Part shown: positions 1 to 9,724 of the stretch, piece by piece
How positions within the stretch are numbered: position 1 is the first letter of the stretch
How the letters are laid out: every line of letters begins with the position of its first letter
NCBI RefSeq assembly: GCF_029867415.1
Contig: NW_026705302.1
Span: forward strand, 1 to 64,000
Direction: 5' to 3'
Source: Vicia villosa
Taxonomy: Eukaryota > Streptophyta > Magnoliopsida > Fabales > Fabaceae
DNA: 64,000 nucleotides
Program-made: the position numbers and the translations under genes
The notes under the pieces: generated by a model
Databases searched by the model: none
What the model was told of the DNA's origin: nothing
Seen by the model: only the letters and a program-made list of their open reading frames with translations

Positions 1-1
1 G

Positions 2-2854
2 GATGTACTAGTTGACAATACCGCACAATGCAAGGTATTCTCCTTTATGGACGGATTCTCAGGGTACAATCAAATCAAGATGGCACCCGAAGACATGGAA
101 AAAACAACCTTCACAACTCCCTGGGGAACCTTTTGTTACAAAGTAATGCCCTTTGGTCTAAAAAATGCTGGAGCTACCTACCAACGAGCAATGGTAACAC
201 TATTTCATGATATGATTCATCAGGAAATAGAGGTGTATGTCGATGACATGATCGCAAAATCCAACACCGAAGAAGAACATTTGAGTCATTTACACAAGCT
301 GTTTGACAGACTCAAGAAATACAGATTGCGACTGAACCCGAACAAGTGTACCTTTGGAGTAAGATCCGGTAAACTCTTAGGTTTCATCGTCAGCAGTAAA
401 GGTATTGAGGTTGATCCTGCCAAGGTCAAAGCCATTCAAGAAATGCCTATACCCCGTACCGAGAAACAAGTCAGAGGATTCTTGGGACGTCTAAACTACA
501 TAGCCAGATTCATTGCCCATATGACTCCTACTTGTGTGCCAATCTTCAAATTACTGAAGAAAGATCAAGTGGAAAGATGGAATGACAAATGCCAGTTAGC
601 CTTTGATAAAATCAAAGAATACCTTCAAAAACCGCCAATCTTGTTACCTCCTGTGGAAGGCAGACCTCTGATAATGTACCTAACTGTGTTAGAAGATTCA
701 ATGGGGTGTGTACTCGGACAACATGACGATTCCGGTCGAAAGGAGCACGCAATCTACTATCTTAGCAAAAAGTTTACCGATTGTGAAACAAGATACTCAC
801 TACTCGAAAAAACTTGCCGTGCCTTAGCATGGGCGGCTCGCCGACTAAGACAGTATATGCTAAATCACACCACTTTCCTGATCTCCAAGATGGATCCAAT
901 CAAATACGTGTTCGAAAAACCTGCTCTCTCTGGAAGGATTGCAAGATGGCAAATGATCCTAACAGAATATGACATTCAATACACTTCGCAAAAAGCAATC
1001 AAAGGAAGTGTGGTAGCTGATCATTTAGCTCATCAAGCAGTAGATGATTATCAGGCATTGAACTTTGACTTCCCAGACGAAGACATTATGCTAGTCAATG
1101 ACTACAAACAACCAGGATCCCGATGGACTATGGTTTTTGACGGAGCTTCTAATGCGCTCGGCAATGGCATCGGAGCTGTGATCATTTCCCCCACAGGAGG
1201 TCATACACCCTTCACCGCCAGATTGTGTTTCAATTGCACCAACAATATAGCCGAATACGAAGCATGCATTCTGGGTCTCAAAGCTGCAATTGATCTAAAA
1301 ATCAAATTCCTTGAAGTCTACGGAGACTCGGCCTTGGTAATCTACCAAGTCAAAGGGGAATGGGACACAAAGCACCCAAATCTAATTCCATACAAAGAAC
1401 ATGTGTTGAGTTTGATTCCTTACTTCGAGGAGATCACTTTCGAACACATCCCACGCGAAGAAAATCAACTAGCTGATGCCTTAGCTACCATGTCATCCAT
1501 GTTCAAAGTCAATTGGGACGACGAAGCTCCTATGATCACCATTTACAGGCAAGACGAACCAGCCTATTGCAATGAGATCGATACCAAACAAATGGAAGAC
1601 AAATCATGGTTCCATGAAATACAAAGGTATCTCGAAACCCAGGAGTACCCTGAAGGGGCATCTATTAACGACAGAAAGTTTCTAAGGAGATTTGCCTCCA
1701 AATTCTTCCTAAGCAATGGAACTTTGTACAAGCGCAACCATGACTCGACTTTACTTCGTTGCGTAAACAAGAAGGAAGCAGAACAAATCATGGAAGACAT
1801 ACACAATGGTACCTTCGGTACTCATTCCAACGGACATACAATGGCTAAAAAGATCTTGAGAGCAGGTTACTACTGGTCTACCATGGAGACAGATTGCCAT
1901 CATCATTCCAAAACTTGTCACAAATGCCAGATATATGCCGACAAAGTGCATGTACCTCCAGTTCCATTAAACGTTCTGACGGCTCCTTGGCCTTTCGCAA
2001 TGTGGGGTATTGATATGATTGGAGAAATCAAACCTACTGCTTCCAACGGACATCGCTTTATCCTGGTCGCTATTGACTACTTCACAAAGTGGGTAGAGGC
2101 AGCTTCATATGCTTCTGTCACCAAGAATGTGGTAGCCAGGTTTATCAAGCACAATCTCATTTGTCGGTACGGCATCCCCGAAAGGATCATCACTGACAAT
2201 GGCACGAATCTAAACAACAAAATGATTACTGAACTCTGCACGCAGTTCCAGATCAAACATCATAATTCTTCTCCATATCGACCAAAGATGAACGGCGCTG
2301 TCGAAGCCGCCAACAAAAACATCAAGAAAATCATACAAAAGATGACAGTAACCTACAAAGACTGGCATGAGATGTTACCTTTTGCTCTTCATGGTTATCG
2401 CACATCTGCGCGTACTTCAACAGGGGCAACTCCATTCTCGTTAGTCTACGGTATGGAAGCAGTTCTCCCAATCGAAATCCAGATTCCTTCCTTAAGGATC
2501 ATGAAAGAAGCCGATCTAGACGAAGACGATTGGATTCAAACTCGATTCGACCAAATACACTTGATCGATGAGAAAAGACTTGCAGCTATCTGTCATGGCC
2601 AGCTATACCAAAAGCGCATGATCAAAGCATTCAACAAGAAAGTCAAAAGTCAAGCATACCAAACTGGTGGCTTGGTTATCAAACGCATCATCTTACCACA
2701 AGGTGATCCCAGAGGCAAATGGACCCCCACCTACGAGGGACCATTCATAATCAAGAAAATATTCTCCGGCGGTGCCATGTTGCTTACCACCATGGATGGC
2801 GAGGATTTCCTACACCCTGTGAATGCGGACATAGTCAAAAAGTACTTTGCTTAA
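2..2854 (+). CDS. Ogre pol: reverse transcriptase, two RNase H domains, integrase (5' partial)
   Basis: Polyprotein that copies element RNA into DNA and inserts it. The frame is open from base 2; the first ATG at 47 is internal to RT (residue 1 in this numbering), so the true start is off the window. The RT active site YVDD is at residues 64-67. A retroviral-type RNase H follows (about 205-275); its usual first catalytic Asp motif is not evident (LEDSMG near 215-220), as is usual in Tat elements that carry a second RNase H. The second, archaeal-like RNase H (about 358-485) has FDGAS (D365), AEYEA (E403), GDS (D427) and LADALA (D477). Integrase has a zinc-binding H-H-C-C segment (about 585-628) and the D656, D717, E753 triad. 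The frame is uninterrupted to the stop after residue 935, so this copy may be recent or functional. Confidence 0.95.
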   Translation, partial: DVLVDNTAQCKVFSFMDGFSGYNQIKMAPEDMEKTTFTTPWGTFCYKVMPFGLKNAGATYQRAMVTLFHDMIHQEIEVYVDDMIAKSNTEEEHLSHLHKLFDRLKKYRLRLNPNKCTFGVRSGKLLGFIVSSKGIEVDPAKVKAIQEMPIPRTEKQVRGFLGRLNYIARFIAHMTPTCVPIFKLLKKDQVERWNDKCQLAFDKIKEYLQKPPILLPPVEGRPLIMYLTVLEDSMGCVLGQHDDSGRKEHAIYYLSKKFTDCETRYSLLEKTCRALAWAARRLRQYMLNHTTFLISKMDPIKYVFEKPALSGRIARWQMILTEYDIQYTSQKAIKGSVVADHLAHQAVDDYQALNFDFPDEDIMLVNDYKQPGSRWTMVFDGASNALGNGIGAVIISPTGGHTPFTARLCFNCTNNIAEYEACILGLKAAIDLKIKFLEVYGDSALVIYQVKGEWDTKHPNLIPYKEHVLSLIPYFEEITFEHIPREENQLADALATMSSMFKVNWDDEAPMITIYRQDEPAYCNEIDTKQMEDKSWFHEIQRYLETQEYPEGASINDRKFLRRFASKFFLSNGTLYKRNHDSTLLRCVNKKEAEQIMEDIHNGTFGTHSNGHTMAKKILRAGYYWSTMETDCHHHSKTCHKCQIYADKVHVPPVPLNVLTAPWPFAMWGIDMIGEIKPTASNGHRFILVAIDYFTKWVEAASYASVTKNVVARFIKHNLICRYGIPERIITDNGTNLNNKMITELCTQFQIKHHNSSPYRPKMNGAVEAANKNIKKIIQKMTVTYKDWHEMLPFALHGYRTSARTSTGATPFSLVYGMEAVLPIEIQIPSLRIMKEADLDEDDWIQTRFDQIHLIDEKRLAAICHGQLYQKRMIKAFNKKVKSQAYQTGGLVIKRIILPQGDPRGKWTPTYEGPFIIKKIFSGGAMLLTTMDGEDFLHPVNADIVKKYFA

Positions 2855-2867
2855 ATAAAAAATACAG

Positions 2868-3024
2868 CTCGCTAAGTTGAAAACCTGAAAGGGCAACTTA
2901 GGCAAAAATGAGCGTCTCGGTGGATTGAAAACCCGAAAGGGCGATCCAGGCAAAAATTAGAGACAAAACAAATACAATCCCGGTAGGCTGAAAACCTGAA
3001 AGGGCAGCCTAGGCAAAAATTAGG
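2868..3024 (+). repeat. Triplicated module after pol
   Basis: Three diverged copies (about 2868-2909, 2915-2960, 2982-3024) share the pattern: a short word, then GAAAACC.GAAAGGGC, then a near inverse of the first word, then AGGCAAAAAT. In each copy the two flanking words can pair (CTAAGTTG with CAACTTAG; GTGGATTG with CGATCCAG; GTAGGCTG with CAGCCTAG), so each copy is a potential hairpin. Confidence 0.75.
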
Positions 3025-4223
3025 GAATAAAGCATACAACTATGTCCCGCTCAGCTGCCTACTCACCGACAAGGTTCAACACCTCAAAGACACCGATCAG
3101 TCCAATCACTTTCTTCCAACAAGTGAGGGACGAGATGCTCGAAGACAGATTGGCAATAGCAGAATTGAAACTTGACTGGATCGTTCTCACATAGCTATTT
3201 CTTTTCATAAATACTTTTCAAAACTTTCTGACAATTTCCTACTTCTAGGATTGTTGTCTCCCTATACTAATCCGCCTATCACGGCACCTTTTCAAAAATC
3301 AATGCAGCTTATAACTAACATTTTTTCTGTTTTGAATACGCGAGCATCCCAATGATATTTTGAATGAACATATGCATTTGAATATGATTGATGTTTACCA
3401 GGAAAAACAGGAATAGCATTCCGGACATGTCCCAATTATTTGGACATTATCCTAAACCAGCATCAGAAGGAAGTTTCCCCAATGGAGACACATTCCTCAA
3501 CAAATCCCTCAAAAAGATTTTTCTTTCGAAAGAAGTCTTATTCCCCAGCAGGGTTGTTCCAGATTACTGTCTTCAGAAGGTGTGATCTCCGCACCCAAAC
3601 TTGGTCAGATAGTGCATCGGAGGATTATGCATCTTCCTCATTCCCACTCCAAAGGGCGTCACAGTCCGAACTCTCAAAACTACTGTTCATCCCCGAGCAG
3701 TAATCAAAGATCCTTCAATAGAACATCCTGGTTCTCAAAGAATTTCCCCAACCCAGGGTACTCAAGCGAGACAGAAGATCATCAACAACCACGATGCCTT
3801 CACTTCCAAATGGCTAGCAGGGATTTATTTTCCCAATCACAATGCCTTCATTTCTTGACGACTAAGCTGGGATTTATTTTCCCAATCAGGAGCTTGACAC
3901 GCTCTAAGCTGCATAAACCATGCATCACATTCACACTCATATTCACATTCACAATCATGCATCATACGCATATTCATACACAACATAACTTGCATATTTC
4001 TCCTCTAGCTCGAGGATCTCATATCATACATGCATCATAGACATCGCATATTATTAACTTGATTTTTCAGGTAGACAGATGTCTTCAGCAAAGATGTTCT
4101 CACTCACATGCAGTGTTCATCCTGAATCTTATTCAGACAAGCAGTCCTTTCAGATACAATCAAACCAAAGATTCACTCTGAAGAACTCTCATTCTCAACT
4201 CATTTATCATCTAACATTGCTAG

Positions 4224-4402
4224 TCTAAGGCGATACCTCAGACGGTTCCAGAACGATCTAGCATTTCAGATCTAAGGCGATACCTCCGACGGTTCCAGAA
4301 CGATCTAGCATTTCAGATCTAAGGCGAAACCTCAGACGGTTCCAGGACGATCTAACATTGCAGATCTAAAGTGATACCTCAAACGGTTCCACAATGATCA
4401 AC
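4224..4402 (+). repeat. 47-bp tandem repeat, about 3.8 copies
   Basis: Copies begin at 4224, 4271, 4318 and 4365. Units contain TCTAAGGCGATACCTC followed by GACGGTTCCAGAACGATC. The last copy is shortened and the most diverged. It lies in the 3' untranslated region, a common site of short tandem arrays in Ogre elements. Confidence 0.9.
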
Positions 4403-4640
4403 TTTCAAATCCTTCATCAAGATATAATCAACAGATTCATTCTGATGAACAAACCATCAACACATTGTCCAGGTGGCATCCGAAAGCCCATCTCAGGTAA
4501 TGTTTCAATCTGCCAACAACATTTCACAGACAACATTCAAATGTAACTTCCAACATCTCTGCTGATCAAGGTAAGTGCAAATTTTCAGGGCATCTATTTA
4601 TTCAATCATCTTCTACCCTCAGATTTCAGACAATCTCTTC

Positions 4641-4668
4641 AGGTTTAAGAAGATTGAATAGGGGCAAC
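4641..4668 (+). other. Polypurine tract of Ogre A
   Basis: The purine-rich run AAGAAGATTGAATAGGGGCA directly precedes the LTR start at 4669. The same sequence precedes the 3' LTR of element D (56983-57008), and a shorter form precedes the second LTR of B. It primes plus-strand DNA synthesis. Confidence 0.85.
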
Positions 4669-5185
4669 TGTTATACCCCAAAATTTGCCCACTTCTTTTT
4701 TCAGGAAAGTTTCAATATGAAAATTAAGAGTCTCATATAAACATGGATTTTTTCAAAATATCCTGACATATGAAGAACTTGGTTTTCAGAATTTTTCTTA
4801 CACAGTAACTTGGCTTACAGTGGAATTTATTCTTACGCAAACGCCAAATACTGTTCCTTACTTCACAAATACTATTTATTTATTTTACAGATAAATAGTA
4901 CTAACACAGTTCATGCAGGGTTAAATCTTTTTGCAGGCGCAAAAGCAGGAAACTCACACTGTACTGGTAACAATTGTTTTTGTTTTCCCACTAACTTTTG
5001 TGCTATATTCCATTATTTTCAAAATCTTTTCAAATCTATCCTTTCAAATTCAAATCTCAACTTTATTCTATCCATCTCTCTTTTCCCAACAATACCTTAC
5101 ACTTTCTTTCAAATCTCACTACCACTCAAATTTCCTTTTGTACGGAATCACATCATTCCCCAACGTCTCTATCATCTTTCCATTC

Positions 5186-5193
5186 TATAAATA
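5186..5193 (+). promoter_or_regulatory. TATA box upstream of LTR micro-ORF
   Basis: TATAAATA lies 93 bp before the micro-ORF ATG at 5286, in a C/T-rich context typical of plant 5' untranslated regions. It is distinct from the second TATA box at 7073. A matching but weaker site (TTTAAATA) lies at the same place in copy A2, about 29963. Confidence 0.55.
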
Positions 5194-5285
5194 CCTCTCA
5201 TTCTTCCCACAAATCTCACATCAAATTCTAAATCATCTTTCAAATTCCTACCTCATAATCCATCATTTCTTCTTCCCTAGCAAAA

Positions 5286-5453
5286 ATGGCAAAATGGATA
5301 GAAACACTGCTTCTTACAGTCATCACCATTGCTACGGTGATCATGACTTTCTTCTGCCTGCACAGTCCTGAGGAGTGTGGACCTGCAATGGTTATGCTCC
5401 CAATCATCTACATGCTATTGTTCATAGCATGGGTCATCAATCGTCATTCTTAA
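5286..5453 (+). CDS. LTR-encoded 55-residue predicted membrane micro-protein
   Basis: Short ORF inside the upstream part of the Ogre LTR. It runs from ATG 5286 to TAA 5451-5453. The product has two hydrophobic stretches (about residues 8-25 and 35-51) separated by a polar turn containing CLHSPEECGP, suggesting a hairpin membrane protein. A second, diverged copy in LTR A2 (30063-30205) is open without indels for 48 codons. The two share VITIATVIM, FFCLHSPE, CGPAMV and LPIIY. About nine codons differ only synonymously and about ten change the residue, mostly within hydrophobic segments. A TATA box sits 93 bp upstream. I recognise no family. Translation is inferred, not shown. Confidence 0.5.
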   Translation: MAKWIETLLLTVITIATVIMTFFCLHSPEECGPAMVMLPIIYMLLFIAWVINRHS

Positions 5454-7072
5454 AATTTGCCGTATTTCTTATTTCTTAAACGTACCGTTTATTCGTCGTA
5501 CTTTTCAATATAGTATGTAATATTTATACTGTCAGTATTAAATGTTGTACTAGTTGTCATAATATTGCTTAATTACTAAGATAATATTTTGTGTATTTTC
5601 TGCCAGTCAAATATTTCTATTTCTGTGCATTAAATAATTTTCAGGTTATTATCGGTAATTTTGCCCGCATACCGTAAATATCAGTTATTTATTATGTTTC
5701 TGTTTTCTAACAAGTCATGTAAATAAATTTTCATGCTTCACACCAAACAAAAACAAAAATAACAACAAAAAAAAAAGAAAATTAACTTTGACGGTTGATT
5801 TTTCACTTTAACTGCTGCTTCAGTACACGAACAGTCGGTTGACAGACAAACTGCAGACAGTACAATTCACAGTGATTTGTACAATCAATCAAATCAATCA
5901 TTCACAATTCAAATTTCCAAGATTTTTGTGTTAGAAGTCTTCTGAATATCACATGATTAGCAGAAACTCAACACTGCACAAAAATCAGGTACGCTTAACT
6001 GCCTCCTATACAGACAGTCCCTAATCAGGGTTTTTCTTGTTTTAACAGGAGCAACAAGTTTTGAGAGCTCAAATGGATTTCATATACATCCATACATCTC
6101 AAAGTACCATCATACAAATTTTCAAACTTCAATTCACTCAGACGCACCGTCAGCAGCTCAAACAGTCAACAGACGACCCGTTTGACCAAAAAAGTCAACT
6201 GACAGTCAAAAATGAAATTTTTTGTCAAAGTCCATATTTTGTCAAAGGATTCAACATTTGATCATTGGATGATCACAATTCATCAAGGAAAGATCAAAAA
6301 TCAACAAAACCCTAAGATTCAAAATTAGGGTTTTTTGCCTGAAAAGTCAACTCAACTTTGACTGATCATAACTCTCTCATCCTTCATCCAAAAAATGTCA
6401 ACCAAAGCTCATTTTGAAGGAAATTCAATTATCTTTCAAATGCAATTGATCCCATGGTCATAGCATTCACCATTTGAAAAATATGGCCAAAGACATTACA
6501 GGTCATTTTCAAAGTCAACAAAAAGACACTTTTTTCAAATGGACACACAAGGAGAACCAAAAATCATTTTGATATGAGACCAAAGACATTGGTTAGAGGA
6601 CTCTTTGAGGTTTCCAAAAAGTGCAAGATCTCCTTCATATGACAAAAATTGAAGGATTTACACCTTGTTGAAGTTGGCTAAATTTTGGGAAAATGCATGA
6701 AATCAACATTGATCAAAAATGTTTTTTTTCCAAAGGAGTCCAAGTTTTTATGGTCCAAACATCTTTGCCATGTTACTATGGGCCTCCCACGACCAAGACA
6801 AAGCCCACATCTTTATTGGCCATTTTTTGCATAATTTTATCTTACTTTAAGATTAAAATTAAAAGGAAAATGCATGGATAATGGTTGCTTGGCCTCCAAG
6901 TATGACTCACTTCAAGGAATCTTCATTTTTTCTGCAAGAATTGAAGAGCAAGACAAGAGCATTGAATGGAGTCAAGCTTGGTCAACAATTCAAAGATTTT
7001 TAATATTTTAAAAATCAAACTTTCAACAAAGACAACAAAGCTTCTTAGCTTGAGTTCCAAGCAACTTTGGGC

Positions 7073-7080
7073 TATAAAAG
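7073..7080 (+). promoter_or_regulatory. Likely main TATA box of Ogre A LTR
   Basis: TATAAAAG within GGGCTATAAAAGAAGCATC, about 2.4 kb into the LTR, followed by an A-rich leader. Its depth matches the TATA boxes in LTR E (1.55 kb in) better than the upstream box at 5186 does, so it probably drives the genomic RNA. Confidence 0.55.
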
Positions 7081-9183
7081 AAGCATCATACTTCAGCAAA
7101 AAAGGACACACGAAATAGGGCAAGAGTATAGCAAGAAATATCACAAAAATTCTCAAAATTTGCATATACTTTGTAATTTTCAAATTCAAATTTCCAATCA
7201 ATATCAATACCAATAAACACTTCTAATCATCTCCTCAAACATTATAGAGTAAGATTGAGCTCTAAATATAGACATATGAGAGTCGTATAAAGCACTTAAA
7301 GCTCTTCATGTACATATGAGTTTTATTTTCGTTTTTGTATATGCAACTAATTTCACTGCAAACTAACCACCCTAACATCCTTATGGGGACCTATATGTGT
7401 GATCTGAGCCTTAGCATGAGTGTTCCAACGTGAGGATCAGGCTCCACCATTAAAACGAGTCCATGAGTGTTTAAGCTTCATCTTCTTCGTATCCATAGCT
7501 AGGAGCTTCAAACCTTAAAACAAATGACATATTTGGATTCAGGACACTCTAATTAGTGGATCTGGGTCACTTGTTTCTATTGCTAACTCGTATTTTTTGC
7601 AGGTTCATAGGTTGTTAAAAAACTGGAATTTTAACGTCCAAATAGGGGAGGTTAAAAACCCCCGCTATTTGAAGCTGAAAACCTCACTTCTGGAGGTTGA
7701 AGACGACCACGCGTCCAAGCGTGGTTCGTCTGACTTTTCAGCGCGCCAAGGTGGCCCTTCCCTCAAATCTTATTCGCTGGTCAATCCAGCGTGGGCCCCT
7801 GCAAAGACTTGGAATCCCCTTGGATTCAGTGTACACCATCATACCATGCACCTACAAATCTGTGCCCTTGGATCAATCTCAAAGCCAATCCAACGCCTCA
7901 CACATGCAAGCTCACCATGCTCCTTCATTAATTGCCACACCAGATCAGTATCCTTATATTTTTAATTTTATTTTCTATTTTTATTTTAGTTTCTTTGATA
8001 AATTAATTAAAAATAGTTAAAAACTTCCAAAAATTCCACAAAAAATATTTTAAACTTCTAAAATAATATATTATTTTATGAAACAAAAATATTTTATTTT
8101 TCTTCAAAATTTCAATATTTTTCATAATTAATTAGTATGTATTTGTATATTTGCTTATTAATTATTTTAATTAGTCAAAAAATCATAAAAAAAATTGTTC
8201 TTTGTGTTAAATATTGTTTATATATCATAAACTAATTTTGTACATATTTAGGATAATTTTCTCTTTAAGTTTTAATTATTTGTGTAATTATTTGCATAAT
8301 TATGTTTTGATTAACTTAAAATATCCAAAAACAAATTTCAAAAATTCCAAAAAAATTAGTTTTGTTCTAAAATCAATTAACAAACATTTTGTACATATTT
8401 TTAAACTTATTTGCTAGGTTTAATCATATTTCCGTCTTTTCTTTATTTTTAATTAATTAATAATGCATTAATTATATTTAAAATAAATCACAAAAATACA
8501 AAAATATGCCTTTTATTTCTTGCAATTTAAAATTCCTAGATAAATGTATAGGATGTCAAATTCATGTAAATAGGCTAGTTTACATTTCCCGCACAATCGA
8601 TGTAATAGCGTAGATTTACTTTCTGCACTTTACATTTCCGCATTTTAATTTCCAGCACCCATATAAACTGCGTGTATGTCAAAGATAAAACTGAACCGTC
8701 AGATCACTAACTTCAAAGATAAATATCTGAATTCAATCACAATCACATTTGCACCTCCTAGGGTAACCCCTTTTCACTCTTTTCAAAATCAAAGTTACAT
8801 TTCTACTGTTTCGAGTACAAAATCGAACCTTTTGTTTATATCCGACGAATGGATAGATTTTTAAAGGGAACAAGGATAAAGACCTCCTAACTCAGGGTAG
8901 ACCTCCTAGTTTGCTTGCTCAAAATCAAAACAAACAAAATTCTCATACACTGTTGTTTTTTAAAACGAATTTTCCAAAAGACAATATTTTGTATACATCC
9001 AAACACGGATCATTACAAAATTAACGATCTTTTCAAAACATCTTTCGAAAGATAAACAAGCATTTGTATATATCCGCACAAGGATCATTACAAATTCTAT
9101 TTGCAAAGGTATTTCAAAAACACAGGTAAAGCATTCCGAATCAATTGAAAAGTAAAGCAAATGAGCTAAGCAAACTAAAGAGC

Positions 9184-9231
9184 CCATGGATAACCATGGA
9201 TACAAAGGGTGCTAACACCTTCCCTTTGTAT
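9184..9231 (+). promoter_or_regulatory. U5 double hairpin, first copy in LTR A
   Basis: Hairpin 1 is CCATGG-ATAA-CCATGG (9184-9199). Hairpin 2 is ATACAAAGGG (9200-9209), a 12-base loop, and CCCTTTGTAT (9222-9231). The same architecture occurs at each Ogre-type LTR end in the window with covarying stems. Confidence 0.7.
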
Positions 9232-9319
9232 AACCTACCCCCTTACCCAGAATCTCTCAAAGGTCTTTTTTCTGTTTCTTTTATAAACCTTTCCTTCATT
9301 GGATAAAATAAAAGGTCGG

Positions 9320-9330
9320 TGGCGACTCTG
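9320..9330 (+). other. PBS-like motif inside LTR A (first)
   Basis: TGGCGACTCTG matches the first 11 bases of the primer binding site used by element D (51577-51587), but lies inside the LTR. Confidence 0.6.
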
Positions 9331-9534
9331 TAAACTTTTTCAAAAAGTGACGCGAAAGCGTCCGATCGACAAAAAAGAGTCAGTTCACGTATCCCACCCA
9401 CGGAGGGGTATGGCCCGAAAGGACGGTCCACACTTATTTACAAGCTAAAGTTCTTATTCAAATTTCTATTCACACCCTACTTTTCAAACAAATTCAAACT
9501 TTTTGAAAACAAAGTGAGCTAAGCAATTAAGAGC

Positions 9535-9583
9535 CCATGGACAACCATGGATACAAAGGGTGCTTTACACCTTCCCTTTGTAT
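9535..9583 (+). promoter_or_regulatory. U5 double hairpin, second copy in LTR A
   Basis: Hairpin 1 is CCATGG-ACAA-CCATGG (9535-9550). Hairpin 2 is ATACAAAGGG (9551-9560), loop TGCTTTACACCTT, and CCCTTTGTAT (9574-9583). The surrounding roughly 200 bp, through the TGGCGACTC motif at 9672, duplicates 9163-9330. Confidence 0.75.
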
Positions 9584-9671
9584 AACCTACCCCCCGAACT
9601 CAAAATTTCTTTTAAAGGTTTTTTTTTCTGTTCTTTTAGCCTTTCTTTAATTTGGATAAAATAAAAGTCGG

Positions 9672-9680
9672 TGGCGACTC
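9672..9680 (+). other. PBS-like motif inside LTR A (second)
   Basis: TGGCGACTC lies 44 bp before the LTR end, the position equivalent to the motifs in LTRs B, C, D and F. Confidence 0.6.
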
Positions 9681-9724
9681 TTGCTTACCGCGACATTTCT
9701 AACAAGTCAGTTCACCGAATTACA

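Larger units (their letters stand above)
2855..4668 (+). other. 3' untranslated region of Ogre A
   Basis: Non-coding stretch between the pol stop and the 3' LTR. It holds a triplicated module at 2868-3024 and a 47-bp tandem repeat at 4224-4402. Several short open frames (for example 3582-4040) show no recognisable domain and overlap in different phases, so I treat them as chance. The module at 2868-3024 recurs in element B at 36689-36795, showing shared descent of the 3' regions. Confidence 0.8.
1..9724 (+). mobile_element. Ogre-type Ty3-gypsy retrotransposon A, 3' part
   Basis: The left edge cuts this element inside reverse transcriptase. It runs through RNase H and integrase, a 1.8-kb 3' untranslated region, a polypurine tract and a complete 3' LTR. 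Dual RNase H domains, the LTR start TGTTATACCCC, a 5-kb LTR and TGGCGACTC motifs near the LTR end place it in the Tat/Ogre lineage. It was inserted into a minus-strand Athila-like gag relic that resumes at 9725. The 5' LTR, gag and protease lie off the window, so the target duplication (candidate ctctt, 9725-9729) cannot be tested. Confidence 0.9.
4669..9724 (+). repeat. 3' LTR of Ogre A (5056 bp)
   Basis: Starts TGTTATACCCC right after the polypurine tract and ends GTTCACCGAATTACA, after which the Athila-like gag resumes. It contains two TATA boxes (5186 and 7073), a micro-ORF (5286-5453), a very AT-rich stretch (about 7950-8560), and a duplicated end module carrying the paired hairpins (9184-9231 and 9535-9583). 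Apart from the micro-ORF I see no coding potential in it. Confidence 0.88.

Noticed and set aside
3582..4040. 152-codon open frame in the 3' untranslated region of Ogre A
   Set aside because: Low-complexity His/Ser/Phe-rich translation, overlaps another open frame, no domain, and lies between pol stop and polypurine tract.
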